DNA of 26,219 nucleotides from Amoeboradix gromovi (taxonomy: Eukaryota; Sanchytriomycota; Sanchytriomycetes; Sanchytriales; Sanchytriaceae), in contig JADGIF010000053.1 of NCBI GenBank assembly GCA_018985225.1, forward strand, positions 1 through 26,219, in the 5' to 3' direction. Below, one piece after another: positions 1-8,395 of this stretch. The first letter of the stretch is position 1, and every line of letters begins with the position of its first letter. Below the pieces are notes generated by a model, which was not told the origin of the DNA, searched no databases, and saw only the letters and a list, made by a program, of their open reading frames with translations. Both the position numbers and the translations under genes were made by a program.

Positions 1-1775
1 TAGAGCTGATTATCAGCACCGCAGGCACAAGCAGTAGGACAGTAATGATACCTACCACTGTAGGGCTTGACATACAACTGGTCGGGGATATATACTTGAG
101 AACACACATGGACAATAATGTACTAGTGCTAAACATAGAGCATGTCAGCAAGGGCGACAACAAGCCAGTGATACAAGTGTTTGACTCTTCGATTAGCCTA
201 TTTGTACGGAGCATGGGCATCAGTATAATTCACAAAAATGTCGAGCTGATGTACATGATGAATAGGAGCATAAGCGTGGTTTACAAATACAACAAAATGG
301 TGCACTACATAGAATTACTTGTAAAATGGATACAAATAGATAACCAGCTGATAGACGCAAGTAACATGGTGATTATGATGCCAATAAACAACAATATAGA
401 GCACTTGCAGGTTAAAATGATGATAAACAAGGAATTGAATGGATATATAAAACTGCTTAGTGTAGCGCTACAAGAGAGTAACATCGATATAGAGCTGCAC
501 CATCTGCAGCTAATGATGGATTACATGAACGCTTTGCTGGGCAGTGACGACAAGGAAACAGATAGCAGACCTGGCAGTACTGATAGTAAGAAAGATAATA
601 AAGAGGCATCCAACAAGATGTTTGTCGAACTGCTGCAGATTAATCCCATATTGCTCAACTTTAGTTTTAACAAGGGACAGGGAAATGATAAGATAATCAA
701 CATTATGACTTCGATGCTGGGTGTTCATGATGCAGAGATCAAGCTAAATGGATTAATAACTACAAAAGTGTACGGGGACGCAGAGCTGATAAAAAATCAA
801 CTGATGCAGCACTATCAGCAATCCGTTATGACTCAACTATACAAGCTGGTAGGTGGAGCAGATATGTTGGGTAATCCAATAGGCCTCTTCAGTAACATCA
901 GTAGTGGTGTCTTGAGCATTTTTTATGAGCCATACATGGGATTGATAAACGAGAGACCAGAGGAGATACTAAGCGGATTAGCGAAAGGGACAGAGATATT
1001 CGTGCGCAAGACGGTTTTTGGGTTTTCAGATTCGTTAACAAAAATTGGCTCTTCAGTGTCATCAGGATTAGGCTCCATAACATTGGACGGCGATTACTTA
1101 AAGCATCGCAGAATTACAAAGAATAGAAACAAACCAAGGCATGCCATTGAGGGCTTTACAAGTGGAGCTACAATGCTAGGAAGCAGCTTGAAGTCAGGAA
1201 TAAGTGGAATAGTCGATAAGCCAGTACAAGGTGCGAAAAACAACGGAATAGGCGGATTTATGATGGGTATAGGTCACGGATTGATAGGCGCTGTGAGCAA
1301 ACCAATAATAGGAGTAGTAGACATGGCGACTAGTATCGGAGAAGGAATAAAGAACACAGCAAGCGAGGATGAGTTAATTGATAGAGTGCGATATCCTCGA
1401 TACATTGGGAAGCCTTTAGAGACATATTCTTTTACCAAGAGCGAAGCACATTACATACTCAAGACAACAGACGTAGAAAAGTATATAAAAGATGACTATA
1501 AATCACACTATACGTGCAAAATAAACACGCTTCTAGTGATAGTCAGTAACGAGCACATTATGATGACAAGTAGGAAGATATATAAGAGCATGTGGGTGCT
1601 GAACATAAAAGATGTAGGTATATGCTACAGCGAGGGCGATAAAGTGATTGTAATGGACATTAATGGACAAGGATGCACAGCAGAATTCAATAAAAATAGT
1701 ACGGAAATTGCCAAGGAGATTCAAGACCTCGTAGATGGATTAAAAAAAGAAATTATAAATAAGCTGATTTACTAA
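1..1775 (+). CDS. VPS13: VPS13 lipid-transfer protein, C-terminal part (5' end outside window)
   Basis: The frame is open from base 3 with no stop, so this is the last ~590 residues of a protein that normally exceeds 3000. VPS13 is a bridge-like lipid-transfer protein at membrane contact sites. Directly visible is the family's C-terminal signature: a Gly/Ser-rich amphipathic block at roughly residues 280-450 of the fragment (GLFSNISSGVLSIFYEP, EEILSGLAKG, KTVFGFSDSLTKIGSS, PHAIEGFTSG-like PRHAIEGFTSG, IVDKPVQGAK, GLIGAVSKPIIGVVDM). It is followed by a PH-like tail beginning YPRYIGKPLETYSF and ending in a helix (AKEIQDLVDGLKKEI). The ATG at base 45 is internal and is not the start. The gene ends in TAA and faces TRAPPC10 tail-to-tail across 148 nt. 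The family call is secure; the N-terminal chorein domain cannot be checked here. Confidence 0.95.
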   Translation, partial: ELIISTAGTSSRTVMIPTTVGLDIQLVGDIYLRTHMDNNVLVLNIEHVSKGDNKPVIQVFDSSISLFVRSMGISIIHKNVELMYMMNRSISVVYKYNKMVHYIELLVKWIQIDNQLIDASNMVIMMPINNNIEHLQVKMMINKELNGYIKLLSVALQESNIDIELHHLQLMMDYMNALLGSDDKETDSRPGSTDSKKDNKEASNKMFVELLQINPILLNFSFNKGQGNDKIINIMTSMLGVHDAEIKLNGLITTKVYGDAELIKNQLMQHYQQSVMTQLYKLVGGADMLGNPIGLFSNISSGVLSIFYEPYMGLINERPEEILSGLAKGTEIFVRKTVFGFSDSLTKIGSSVSSGLGSITLDGDYLKHRRITKNRNKPRHAIEGFTSGATMLGSSLKSGISGIVDKPVQGAKNNGIGGFMMGIGHGLIGAVSKPIIGVVDMATSIGEGIKNTASEDELIDRVRYPRYIGKPLETYSFTKSEAHYILKTTDVEKYIKDDYKSHYTCKINTLLVIVSNEHIMMTSRKIYKSMWVLNIKDVGICYSEGDKVIVMDINGQGCTAEFNKNSTEIAKEIQDLVDGLKKEIINKLIY

Positions 1776-1923
1776 ATAAATAAGATTCTAGTAAGCATTC
1801 TTATCTCGGGTATTGCTAGTATTAAACTTGTATAACTCCAGCCAAGTGGCTTGCATAACGAGCCAATATGCTTAAAATGCAAGTTTATAGAGACAGCTAT
1901 TTACTTTATTTCAACCGGGGTTC

Positions 1924-4900
1924 TCATGCATTGCTGAAGTATGTCAATCCTTCGTATACTTCTGGTGTCACTCTTATCTGATATCCTTTGTTTGGCTTTA
2001 TCATCAACTTGCTTTTGTGCTCTATTTCACAATCTGGAAGCATAAGCATCCCTACTTTGCATGGTTGTAATTTCAGCTTCAAAGAATCTGATTTCTGCAA
2101 TAGTTTCCTCGTCATTCCTTTTATTATCCACTCATTAGTATCTTTTATATTTGCAACATAATCCATTGCTTCTGTCTCTATTAAATATTCCACATCTATT
2201 GTATCCACCAATAAACATTTACTAATACTTATTAGTTGCTTGATAATGAATGTTGTTGGTATCTCTGCCTGATTAAACTTTGTTTTAATTTCACAGGGAT
2301 ACAAACAGTGTTGCAAATCATTTGTCAGCAATTTTAGTTTAAAATCTTGTAACACACCCAAGTCTGCATGCTTACTAATATCCGGTATACTGCTGTTGGT
2401 GTTTGATATCATTTTACTCAGGTCGCTGAACTCTACAACTGCCTTGTTGGCAACGTAAATAAAATCGACGTTGTCCATGAACTGACATTTCAACTCATGT
2501 CTAGTTGAGTTAGGTATTAGAGAGAATGTATTCAAATATCCCATTATTTTCTGGAATATAAATGAATCTATGTAGCTGTATATCATCTTGAACTCCAAAT
2601 CATGCTGGAAATAGATCTTGTAGGACTCAGAGGGTAGAATGGTAAACCCGGTGTATTTGTTACATTCGTGGACTAGTACAGCGTATTTGCACTTGTTTGT
2701 AATCGATAAGCAAGTGTAACTGTTGACAGCATCTAGTTGCATGAGCAAATCGTTTCTATAGATATACATTTCTTCAGATGAGCATACGTGGTTCTTGCCT
2801 ATAGCGTCATCAAATGTGAAAACACAACCTACAGTGCAAGTTGTTTTTATGTTGGTGTTGATAAAGTACAACTTAAATTCGCCAATGTTACTCATCTCTG
2901 GTAAAACAAATGTGTTGTTGCTCAAAGTGCAGGTGTATGAATTTCCATTGCCTATAACTGTGCACGTGTCAGCTACAACTGCGCTGCTGTCCTGTTTTAG
3001 ATGCATAGTAAAAGTGCCATTTATTACATCACTAACTGGGCCATTTATAGTAACTCCTAATTGTATAGAATTTTCATGTACATACTCAAAGAATTCAATG
3101 TTGAACGCGCTAATAATTGGCGGTATTTCGATGATCTGCTTGTTGCTGTAATTCACAACAAAATCTAAAAGTGGGCCGCACTTGAACACATTGCTGATTA
3201 GATTGTATTTACCAGTGGGAATGACTAACAAGCTAGAATATTGTAACAGCGAATCTTTTTTTGGATCTATAACTGAGGATTTATTCACTAAAGTAAATTG
3301 TTTCTTGTTACTCATAGACTGGATAGTTAGCACGGAATTTATAAAGGATATCGGGAAATCAAAGTGATTGTGGAATAAAACATCCACTACAACTAGATTG
3401 TTTAATTCCTTGATGCTGTTAAATACCACTTTGGGAATATGAAAGATTGAAAGCATATTGAATTGGATAGGGATGGTGTTCAACGTGCATGTGGTGTGTA
3501 TACTATCCCAGATTGATTTGCAAGTATTTGCTTGGTATATAGATGAATCAAGCAACTTGCACAGAGTATAAATGATCTCCGAGTAGTTGTTTATTTTCCG
3601 ATAGCAAGACAACAACATTTCAAGCATACTGATACGCATAGCGTTGGGCAACTTGTGATTCAACAAACTAGTGGTCAAACCGATACAGTCGTCGGTAAAT
3701 TCTAATAATTGATAACATATTGACAGCTCTTTTTTCAACTTTATAGCATGGCGTTGCATTCCAATGCTTTCATATTTAAATGCCGCACTAAGACAGCTGG
3801 TTTCTATAAACTCTATCGTGTTGTTGCGAGTATTAAGTATGTTGTTGAACAACAGACTGTCACAGTGACCTTCATCAAAGAATGATGGATTCGCTAATAG
3901 TTGCTTAATTAAAAGCACCTGATACCAAGTCAACTCACCATAGTCTGATAATAACAAGGACACCGAATGATCATCTAGATGTGAATTAGTTGTGGCCTTT
4001 TTTAAATAAACTAAAACAGAATCCACCAAAGAGTACTTCCAAGATATGACCAGTTCAGTATCAGTGTTGTCGGGTTCATAGTCCACTATAAAAGACTTAA
4101 TCTTGGTAGATATTTCAAGTGGCAGATTCATAAAGTCATACAATAATATAATCTTGTGTAAAAGATAATGCTTAAAGTCAAAATCAGAGATGTTACCTTC
4201 AAGTATTAGCTGCTGATAAGGTTTGTTAACGAGATCGATGATGTTTATGTTTGGGTTAATTACCGAAGATTTATTAAAGGAATTGTCATAGGCAACTTGG
4301 ATTTCCTGATACTCAATCATGGCCTCGTTAAACATGTTCATACACTCGTACAATCTAGCCAGTGATTCCTTAATTAAACAATACTTTGAGAAGTTCCATC
4401 CTTGATTACGCCGATGGATCTCAATTCTTTTTAGTTCTTCGGTATAGTGCACCAGTTGTTGAGTAAATGACTCGATAACGCTAGTTTTGACCTGATCAAA
4501 AAACTCGTTCCAGCTGGCTTCCTCAAACTGTTTATTAAACTTTAGTTGACAGCAGTTCTTTTTTGCCAGCTTTTTAATTTGATCAAATATGAGAGATTTC
4601 TTATCGCTGCTCTGGCTAATGTAAATTATAAGGAACTGCTGATATGGTACTACATTTACAATGTCCAACCAAGAGATTACTCTATTCTTGACGACTTGTT
4701 GCCAAGTGTTTAAATCGTCACACTTGCAGATATAGAGATTGAGAAATGGAAACTTCTTGGGAACAGTAAAAGGAGATATATCTCGAAGTTTTAGGAATTC
4801 ACTGTTATCAAATACCCGCCATTCAAGATCTAACGTACGAATCTTTTTAAGTTGCTGTAAGCGTATATCGTTGACAATTATGTCTTTTATTGGCAATCTC

Positions 4901-4986
4901 TCTATGAGCTTGGGGCCTATGGTTGGCCACAATAGGAATTCATCAACATATGTGATAACAGCCTTTTGTTGAATGAGCTGAGGCAT
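1924..4986 (-). CDS. TRAPPC10: TRAPP II complex subunit TRAPPC10 / Trs130
   Basis: Single-exon protein of 1020 aa, close to yeast Trs130 (about 1100). It is a large subunit specific to TRAPP II, the Golgi exchange-factor complex that activates Rab11/Ypt31-type GTPases. The N-terminal third carries the family landmarks in order: YVDEFLLWPTIGPKLIERLP at the start, PFLNLYICKCDDLNTWQQVV near residues 80-100, then EELKRIEIHRRNQGWNFSKY with LARLYECMNMFNEAMIEYQE near 185-230. A helical middle is followed by a beta-rich C-terminal part, as in the family. The start is the first ATG (4984-4986), 43 nt from the divergent Mpv17 gene, so the two share a very short promoter region. The stop is TGA, which is useful evidence that TGA is a genuine stop in this genome. 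Confidence 0.9.
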   Translation of the reverse strand: MPQLIQQKAVITYVDEFLLWPTIGPKLIERLPIKDIIVNDIRLQQLKKIRTLDLEWRVFDNSEFLKLRDISPFTVPKKFPFLNLYICKCDDLNTWQQVVKNRVISWLDIVNVVPYQQFLIIYISQSSDKKSLIFDQIKKLAKKNCCQLKFNKQFEEASWNEFFDQVKTSVIESFTQQLVHYTEELKRIEIHRRNQGWNFSKYCLIKESLARLYECMNMFNEAMIEYQEIQVAYDNSFNKSSVINPNINIIDLVNKPYQQLILEGNISDFDFKHYLLHKIILLYDFMNLPLEISTKIKSFIVDYEPDNTDTELVISWKYSLVDSVLVYLKKATTNSHLDDHSVSLLLSDYGELTWYQVLLIKQLLANPSFFDEGHCDSLLFNNILNTRNNTIEFIETSCLSAAFKYESIGMQRHAIKLKKELSICYQLLEFTDDCIGLTTSLLNHKLPNAMRISMLEMLLSCYRKINNYSEIIYTLCKLLDSSIYQANTCKSIWDSIHTTCTLNTIPIQFNMLSIFHIPKVVFNSIKELNNLVVVDVLFHNHFDFPISFINSVLTIQSMSNKKQFTLVNKSSVIDPKKDSLLQYSSLLVIPTGKYNLISNVFKCGPLLDFVVNYSNKQIIEIPPIISAFNIEFFEYVHENSIQLGVTINGPVSDVINGTFTMHLKQDSSAVVADTCTVIGNGNSYTCTLSNNTFVLPEMSNIGEFKLYFINTNIKTTCTVGCVFTFDDAIGKNHVCSSEEMYIYRNDLLMQLDAVNSYTCLSITNKCKYAVLVHECNKYTGFTILPSESYKIYFQHDLEFKMIYSYIDSFIFQKIMGYLNTFSLIPNSTRHELKCQFMDNVDFIYVANKAVVEFSDLSKMISNTNSSIPDISKHADLGVLQDFKLKLLTNDLQHCLYPCEIKTKFNQAEIPTTFIIKQLISISKCLLVDTIDVEYLIETEAMDYVANIKDTNEWIIKGMTRKLLQKSDSLKLKLQPCKVGMLMLPDCEIEHKSKLMIKPNKGYQIRVTPEVYEGLTYFSNA

Positions 4987-5029
4987 GTCTGAAAAAATAT
5001 CAAAAGCTGGGAATAATTAAAACCTCCTA

Positions 5030-5542
5030 ATGAACATGTATAAAATTGCAATGAGTAGAAACCCATTTCTAACTCAGTGTGGAATAACAGGGGTGTTGTT
5101 AGGATCTGGTGATGTATTAGCTCAGCAGCTGGAAAAAGACAAGCCATACTCTGGCATCAGAACATTAAAAATGACTGCATTCGGGTTGATAGCTGTTGGT
5201 CCAGTCATTGTAACCTGGATGAACCTGTTGGATAAAGTCAGATTGGCTAACACTTATACCACTCTTGCAGCAAGACTGGCATTGGACCAATTTGCATTTA
5301 CTCCATTCTCACTGACTGGGTTTTTCACAGGAATGAGTTTAATGGAAGGGCATACATTGGAAAAAACAAAACTGAAGCTTAAGGAAAAGTTTACTGATAC
5401 TTTGAAAACCAGCTGGATGGTGTGGATACCTGTGCAGTCATTGAACTTAAGTCTTGTTCCAGTCCAGCATCGTCCTGCAATTATTCAAATAGTTGCATTG
5501 GGATGGAATACGTTCCTATCTTACACTAATTACAAGGATTAG
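5030..5542 (+). CDS. Mpv17/PMP22/Sym1 family membrane protein
   Basis: Protein of 170 aa, typical for the family (Sym1, Mpv17 and PXMP2 are about 175-200). These are four-helix proteins of the mitochondrial inner or peroxisomal membrane; the transported substrate is not settled. Family hallmarks are clear: NPFLTQCGITGVLLGSGDVLAQ at the N terminus, LALDQFAFTPFSLTGFF in the middle, the SLMEGHTLEKTK helix, and the C-terminal signature TSWMVWIPVQSLNLSLVPVQHR followed by VALGWNTFLSY. The first ATG (5030) gives MNMYKIAM; a second ATG at 5036 is equally possible and would lose only two residues. Divergent from TRAPPC10, convergent with the adenosyltransferase. Which of the Sym1/Mpv17/PXMP2 subgroups it belongs to cannot be decided by eye. 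Confidence 0.92.
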   Translation: MNMYKIAMSRNPFLTQCGITGVLLGSGDVLAQQLEKDKPYSGIRTLKMTAFGLIAVGPVIVTWMNLLDKVRLANTYTTLAARLALDQFAFTPFSLTGFFTGMSLMEGHTLEKTKLKLKEKFTDTLKTSWMVWIPVQSLNLSLVPVQHRPAIIQIVALGWNTFLSYTNYKD

Positions 5543-5789
5543 ATAAGTAAACAATTACACTTTAATTCTCATTAACTATCTTGGTTTTTTTAGAATATCA
5601 CAATTTTCACAGAGGAACTTAAAAACTCGGTCAGCTTGTTAAATCAGCAACTGGCGCCACTGCAACCCTTTGACAGAATTGAGTAGTGATGCATTTACTT
5701 CAAGTGTTGCTCTCCACCTACTCTCAAGTGACATTCTATTTAAAAGATAAAACATTTGCAATCACAATTAATGCTTTATTAAGTGAGTG

Positions 5790-6404
5790 TCAATTACTAT
5801 TGTTCTCAGCAGCGCAATCTAAATTATTAAGTGCAATACATTCTAGATCTTCGCCTTTTACTAATGCGGTATCGTATCTTGCCGCTGTGAACAAGTAGTC
5901 TGATAGTCTATTCAGATACTTTTTTGCAGCGTCATCATAATTTTCATCGATTTCGAATAATTCAACACATCTTCTTTCAGCTGTTCTACAGAAACTTCTG
6001 CACACCTGCAAGTGCGCTGATCCCAAATTTCCTCCCGGTAGTATAAACTTTGTTAACGGCTGCAGTCCCTTGTCCATCTCATCTATCCAATTCTCAAGAA
6101 GTTCGACATTGTCGTAAGTAAAACTGGTTCTCTTTAATATTTTTTCTGGTGTCTTCTCTTCTCTTGGTGTTGCAATATGTGCATTCAAATCTTGTAATCT
6201 AGACTGGATATATCTTAATTGTTTGTTTATACTTTTATCTGCATAAATTCCTGCTACCCCCATTGATGAACTTAGTGTGTCCACACTTCCCAGTAATTCA
6301 AATATTGGACTTGCTTTTAAGACTCGTTTTCCGGTGAACAAAGATGTTAGTCCTTGGTCCCCTGTCCGTGTGTATATCTTTGCTAGTTTGTAACTGCTGC
6401 TCAT
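5790..6404 (-). CDS. MMAB: ATP:cob(I)alamin adenosyltransferase, PduO/MMAB type
   Basis: Makes adenosylcobalamin from ATP and cob(I)alamin, the cofactor of mitochondrial methylmalonyl-CoA mutase. Length 204 aa from the ATG at 6402-6404; the open frame extends six codons upstream to a TTG, but the ATG is the natural start. Visible motifs: ATP-binding IYTRTGDQGLTSLFTGKR near the N terminus, GSVDTLSSSMG (usually DEL at the VDT position), DLNAHIATPREE, TKFILPGG, VCRSFCRTAERR and KKYLNRLSDYLFTAARYD near the C terminus. Arg in CRTAERR and Asp in RLSDYLF, known functional positions in human MMAB, are kept. No obvious cleavable presequence is visible. The stop is TGA. A 21-nt stretch at 5819-5839 looks like one of this genome's tiny introns, so the last residues are uncertain. 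Confidence 0.95.
   Translation of the reverse strand: MSSSYKLAKIYTRTGDQGLTSLFTGKRVLKASPIFELLGSVDTLSSSMGVAGIYADKSINKQLRYIQSRLQDLNAHIATPREEKTPEKILKRTSFTYDNVELLENWIDEMDKGLQPLTKFILPGGNLGSAHLQVCRSFCRTAERRCVELFEIDENYDDAAKKYLNRLSDYLFTAARYDTALVKGEDLECIALNNLDCAAENNSN
5819..5839 (-). other. 21-nt intron-like segment inside the adenosyltransferase ORF (3n, no stop)
   Basis: Read on the minus strand the segment begins GTATTG, contains ACTTAAT and ends AATTTAG, matching the pattern of the 19-20-nt introns elsewhere in the window. Its length is divisible by three and it has no in-frame stop, so both reading through (ECIALNNLDCAAENNSN end) and splicing (EYCAAENNSN end) give an intact protein. It lies in the poorly conserved C-terminal tail, so homology cannot decide. 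It could be coding sequence by chance, a constitutive intron or an alternatively retained one. Confidence 0.35.
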
Positions 6405-7079
6405 AGTTTCAAATAATATCAAATAGAAAAATGACCTACCAAGAAGCCGAAAAACATCTTCGAGAATGTCTCATACTAAAAACCCATTCGAGATCTTCGC
6501 CGCGAACCTGGTTCCGTATGTGCTTAAACAAGTCCGTGCTAGAATTCAACTATAACATCATCTCTTTGCGTCTTCAAGCAGGTTATTAACGATGAGATCT
6601 GTCTTATTACAATAGCCTTGAGACATAATCTGAGGATTAGCGCGGCTAACAAGTGAAAAGTATTTTTTATGATAGCTTCCAACACAGCTGCTAGTCTTCA
6701 ATAACTACTCGACGAGATGAAACTGATCCCAGGTCTCTTGTTGAGTTGCAGTCCATCATGTATGACGGATGCTATTGGAAAGAATTGATAAAGAGATCTC
6801 AAAATTAAAGGGTAGGCAATGTTGAAGATTAATGAATTTGTATATGAATTTTTTTGGGGAATTTTATGGTTTTGGCTCTAGCTGCATTCATCTTCTTCTT
6901 GGTGTCATGAGCTTGTGACTAATAAAGGCCACCTTCAGCGGCTCGGAGATTGCAATCATGCATGAAACAACCTTAGTTTTTCGGTGCGCTTTATAATCGT
7001 GCATCATACAGATTTTTTAAAATAGATATTACTTTGTAAGCAATTTTGCGTTTTTTCAGGCTATATGATAACGAACGAG

Positions 7080-7106
7080 ACACCAAATATAAAAACTAGA
7101 CTAACT
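7080..7106 (-). repeat. Dispersed 27-bp repeat, copy 1
   Basis: Its reverse complement is identical over 27 nt to 14882-14908, about 7.8 kb away. It begins AGTTAGTCTAG and ends ATATTTGGTGT. The flanks outside the 27 nt do not match. Confidence 0.85.
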
Positions 7107-7463
7107 CGTATTTAAAGATCTTCTTCTGTTATACCAATTTTCTTTCATTAATTTCAATCCCCTCTTCAAAATAAAACTAGAAGACCCTGCATCTCTTTCA
7201 AATATATGAGGTCCTTGAGCATCTAAGCAAAGGGTGCATTTTCTTAGACGGTACTCTTTTCTAGAGTCGTTTTGTAATGTTATACTAACATCATTACTCT
7301 TATTTATTTGAAATAAAGATTGGATGAAAGAGTAAGAGAATAGCTGTACAGAATATCTATTTTCCTTTTATACTCGTCAACTCCGCAACTAGCTGAATGT
7401 CCACTCGCCTCTTAAATCCATAAAATTAATAAAGCTGAAATAATGTGCCAAGTTGTTACTGAA

Positions 7464-7488
7464 AGTTAGTCCAGTTTATATTTGATGT
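7464..7488 (+). repeat. Dispersed 27-bp repeat, diverged copy 2
   Basis: Begins AGTTAGTCCAG and ends ATATTTGATGT. It differs from the other two copies by two substitutions and a 2-nt deletion in the T run. Oriented opposite to copy 1, 357 nt away. Confidence 0.75.
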
Positions 7489-7832
7489 CCCATCTGTATT
7501 TTTAAACATTTCAGAATGACCCAAACCGGAATACATGTCAAATCTAAAGAAATAACTAATAGTTACAGCATACATCAGCGTCGAGGAACTGGTCCGAACT
7601 TAGAACAGTTAGATGTCTATCAATGCCTGGAGAGATATTAACGATAAATAAACCTGTAAACCATTTATTTAATAATTCGTATGACTAGGCAAAGCCATCG
7701 TATGTGATTGATCTTTCTGGCAGCAAGTAATACATCAAGTATCTGCATCCTTATTCAATCCCGCCTAGGGTAGTGAAATCGTGAGCAATCACTGTAAAAA
7801 GATTTATTAGCATTGCTAGTTTCTCTGTGGAA

Positions 7833-7853
7833 ATTTTCGATTTTCTCGAAAAT
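7833..7853. repeat. Perfect 8-bp stem hairpin
   Basis: ATTTTCGA and TCGAAAAT are exact reverse complements separated by a 5-nt loop (TTTTC). It lies in the gene-poor region; no function can be assigned. Confidence 0.5.
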
Positions 7854-8395
7854 CAGGACTTTTAACGAGGTCCATATTTATTTTAACCGAGTCATCCGCC
7901 ATACAAGATGTGTTAAAAAATGCAATTTACTAGAGTGACGACGGTAATATAAGTAACAGACAAGGCCGCTGCATTATACTAAACAAGAAACTTGTGTGCT
8001 ACTTGTAAGTATTGATTTTGCTTCCTCATTACTCCAGAACTTCCAGACATTGCTGTAGCTGTAAATGAATGAAATAAGCAAATCATTAAGACTACCCGTA
8101 CAGATCCAAGGCTATGCCATTGTACAAATTGATGTAACCGTAAGTAGAGATGTGAATGAGCATATAGTAATCTTCAATTTACAGATTGCATACTAAGCGA
8201 CTTTGAACGACCTGGTTGGCAAGGATTAAGAAACGACAACAGCGAATTATCGCAAAATGTAAAATCATACTGTGTGAGACAATTCTGCTAGAATGCATCC
8301 ACATGTTCGAGCTATTTTCGCTTGTTCTAGTCTCGTTTTTGCAGCGCGTGTTTCAATGAGCTTCATCTTAAATACTGAAATAACATTAATTTTAT

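Larger units (their letters stand above)
7080..7488. mobile_element. Candidate 409-bp element bounded by imperfect inverted repeats
   Basis: The left end (7080-7106) and right end (7464-7488) are inverted copies of the same sequence: reading inward each gives CA(C/T)CAAATATAAA, then CT(A/G)GACTAACT, with a 2-nt length difference. Between them, on the minus strand, 7101-7367 is an open frame of 88 codons without an ATG. It contains RLRKCTLCLDAQGPHIFERD and ends in a TAG inside the left repeat. I do not recognise the protein and see no clear target-site duplication. This could be a MITE-like remnant or a coincidental inverted pair. Confidence 0.3.
6405..8395. other. 2-kb region without a convincing gene
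   Basis: Lies between the 5' end of the adenosyltransferase and the 3' end of RalGAP. No frame here holds a recognisable protein. Short ATG-led frames are visible: 6431-6589 (+, 52 codons), 7515-7640 (+, 41 codons), 8065-8196 (+, 43 codons), 7816-7902 (-) and 7913-8050 (-, broken by one TAG). None resembles a known family, and each is within what AT-rich noncoding DNA can give. I looked for tRNA B-boxes and for U-snRNA, SRP and RNase P core motifs and saw none. The region contains two copies of a 25-27-bp repeat in inverted orientation (7080-7488) and a small perfect hairpin (7833-7853). It could be a decayed gene, an old mobile element, a long noncoding RNA or simply spacer. Confidence 0.6.

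Noticed and set aside
8040-8182. Longer canonical-looking introns (GTAAGT...CAG at about 8007-8039 and 8140-8184)
   Set aside because: They are not flanked by convincing exons and differ in length and motif from the supported intron class.
6405-8395. tRNA, snRNA, SRP or RNase P RNA gene
   Set aside because: No TTCRANNC-type B box with a closable stem and no core motif of these RNAs was found by reading both strands; a covariance-model search was not possible.
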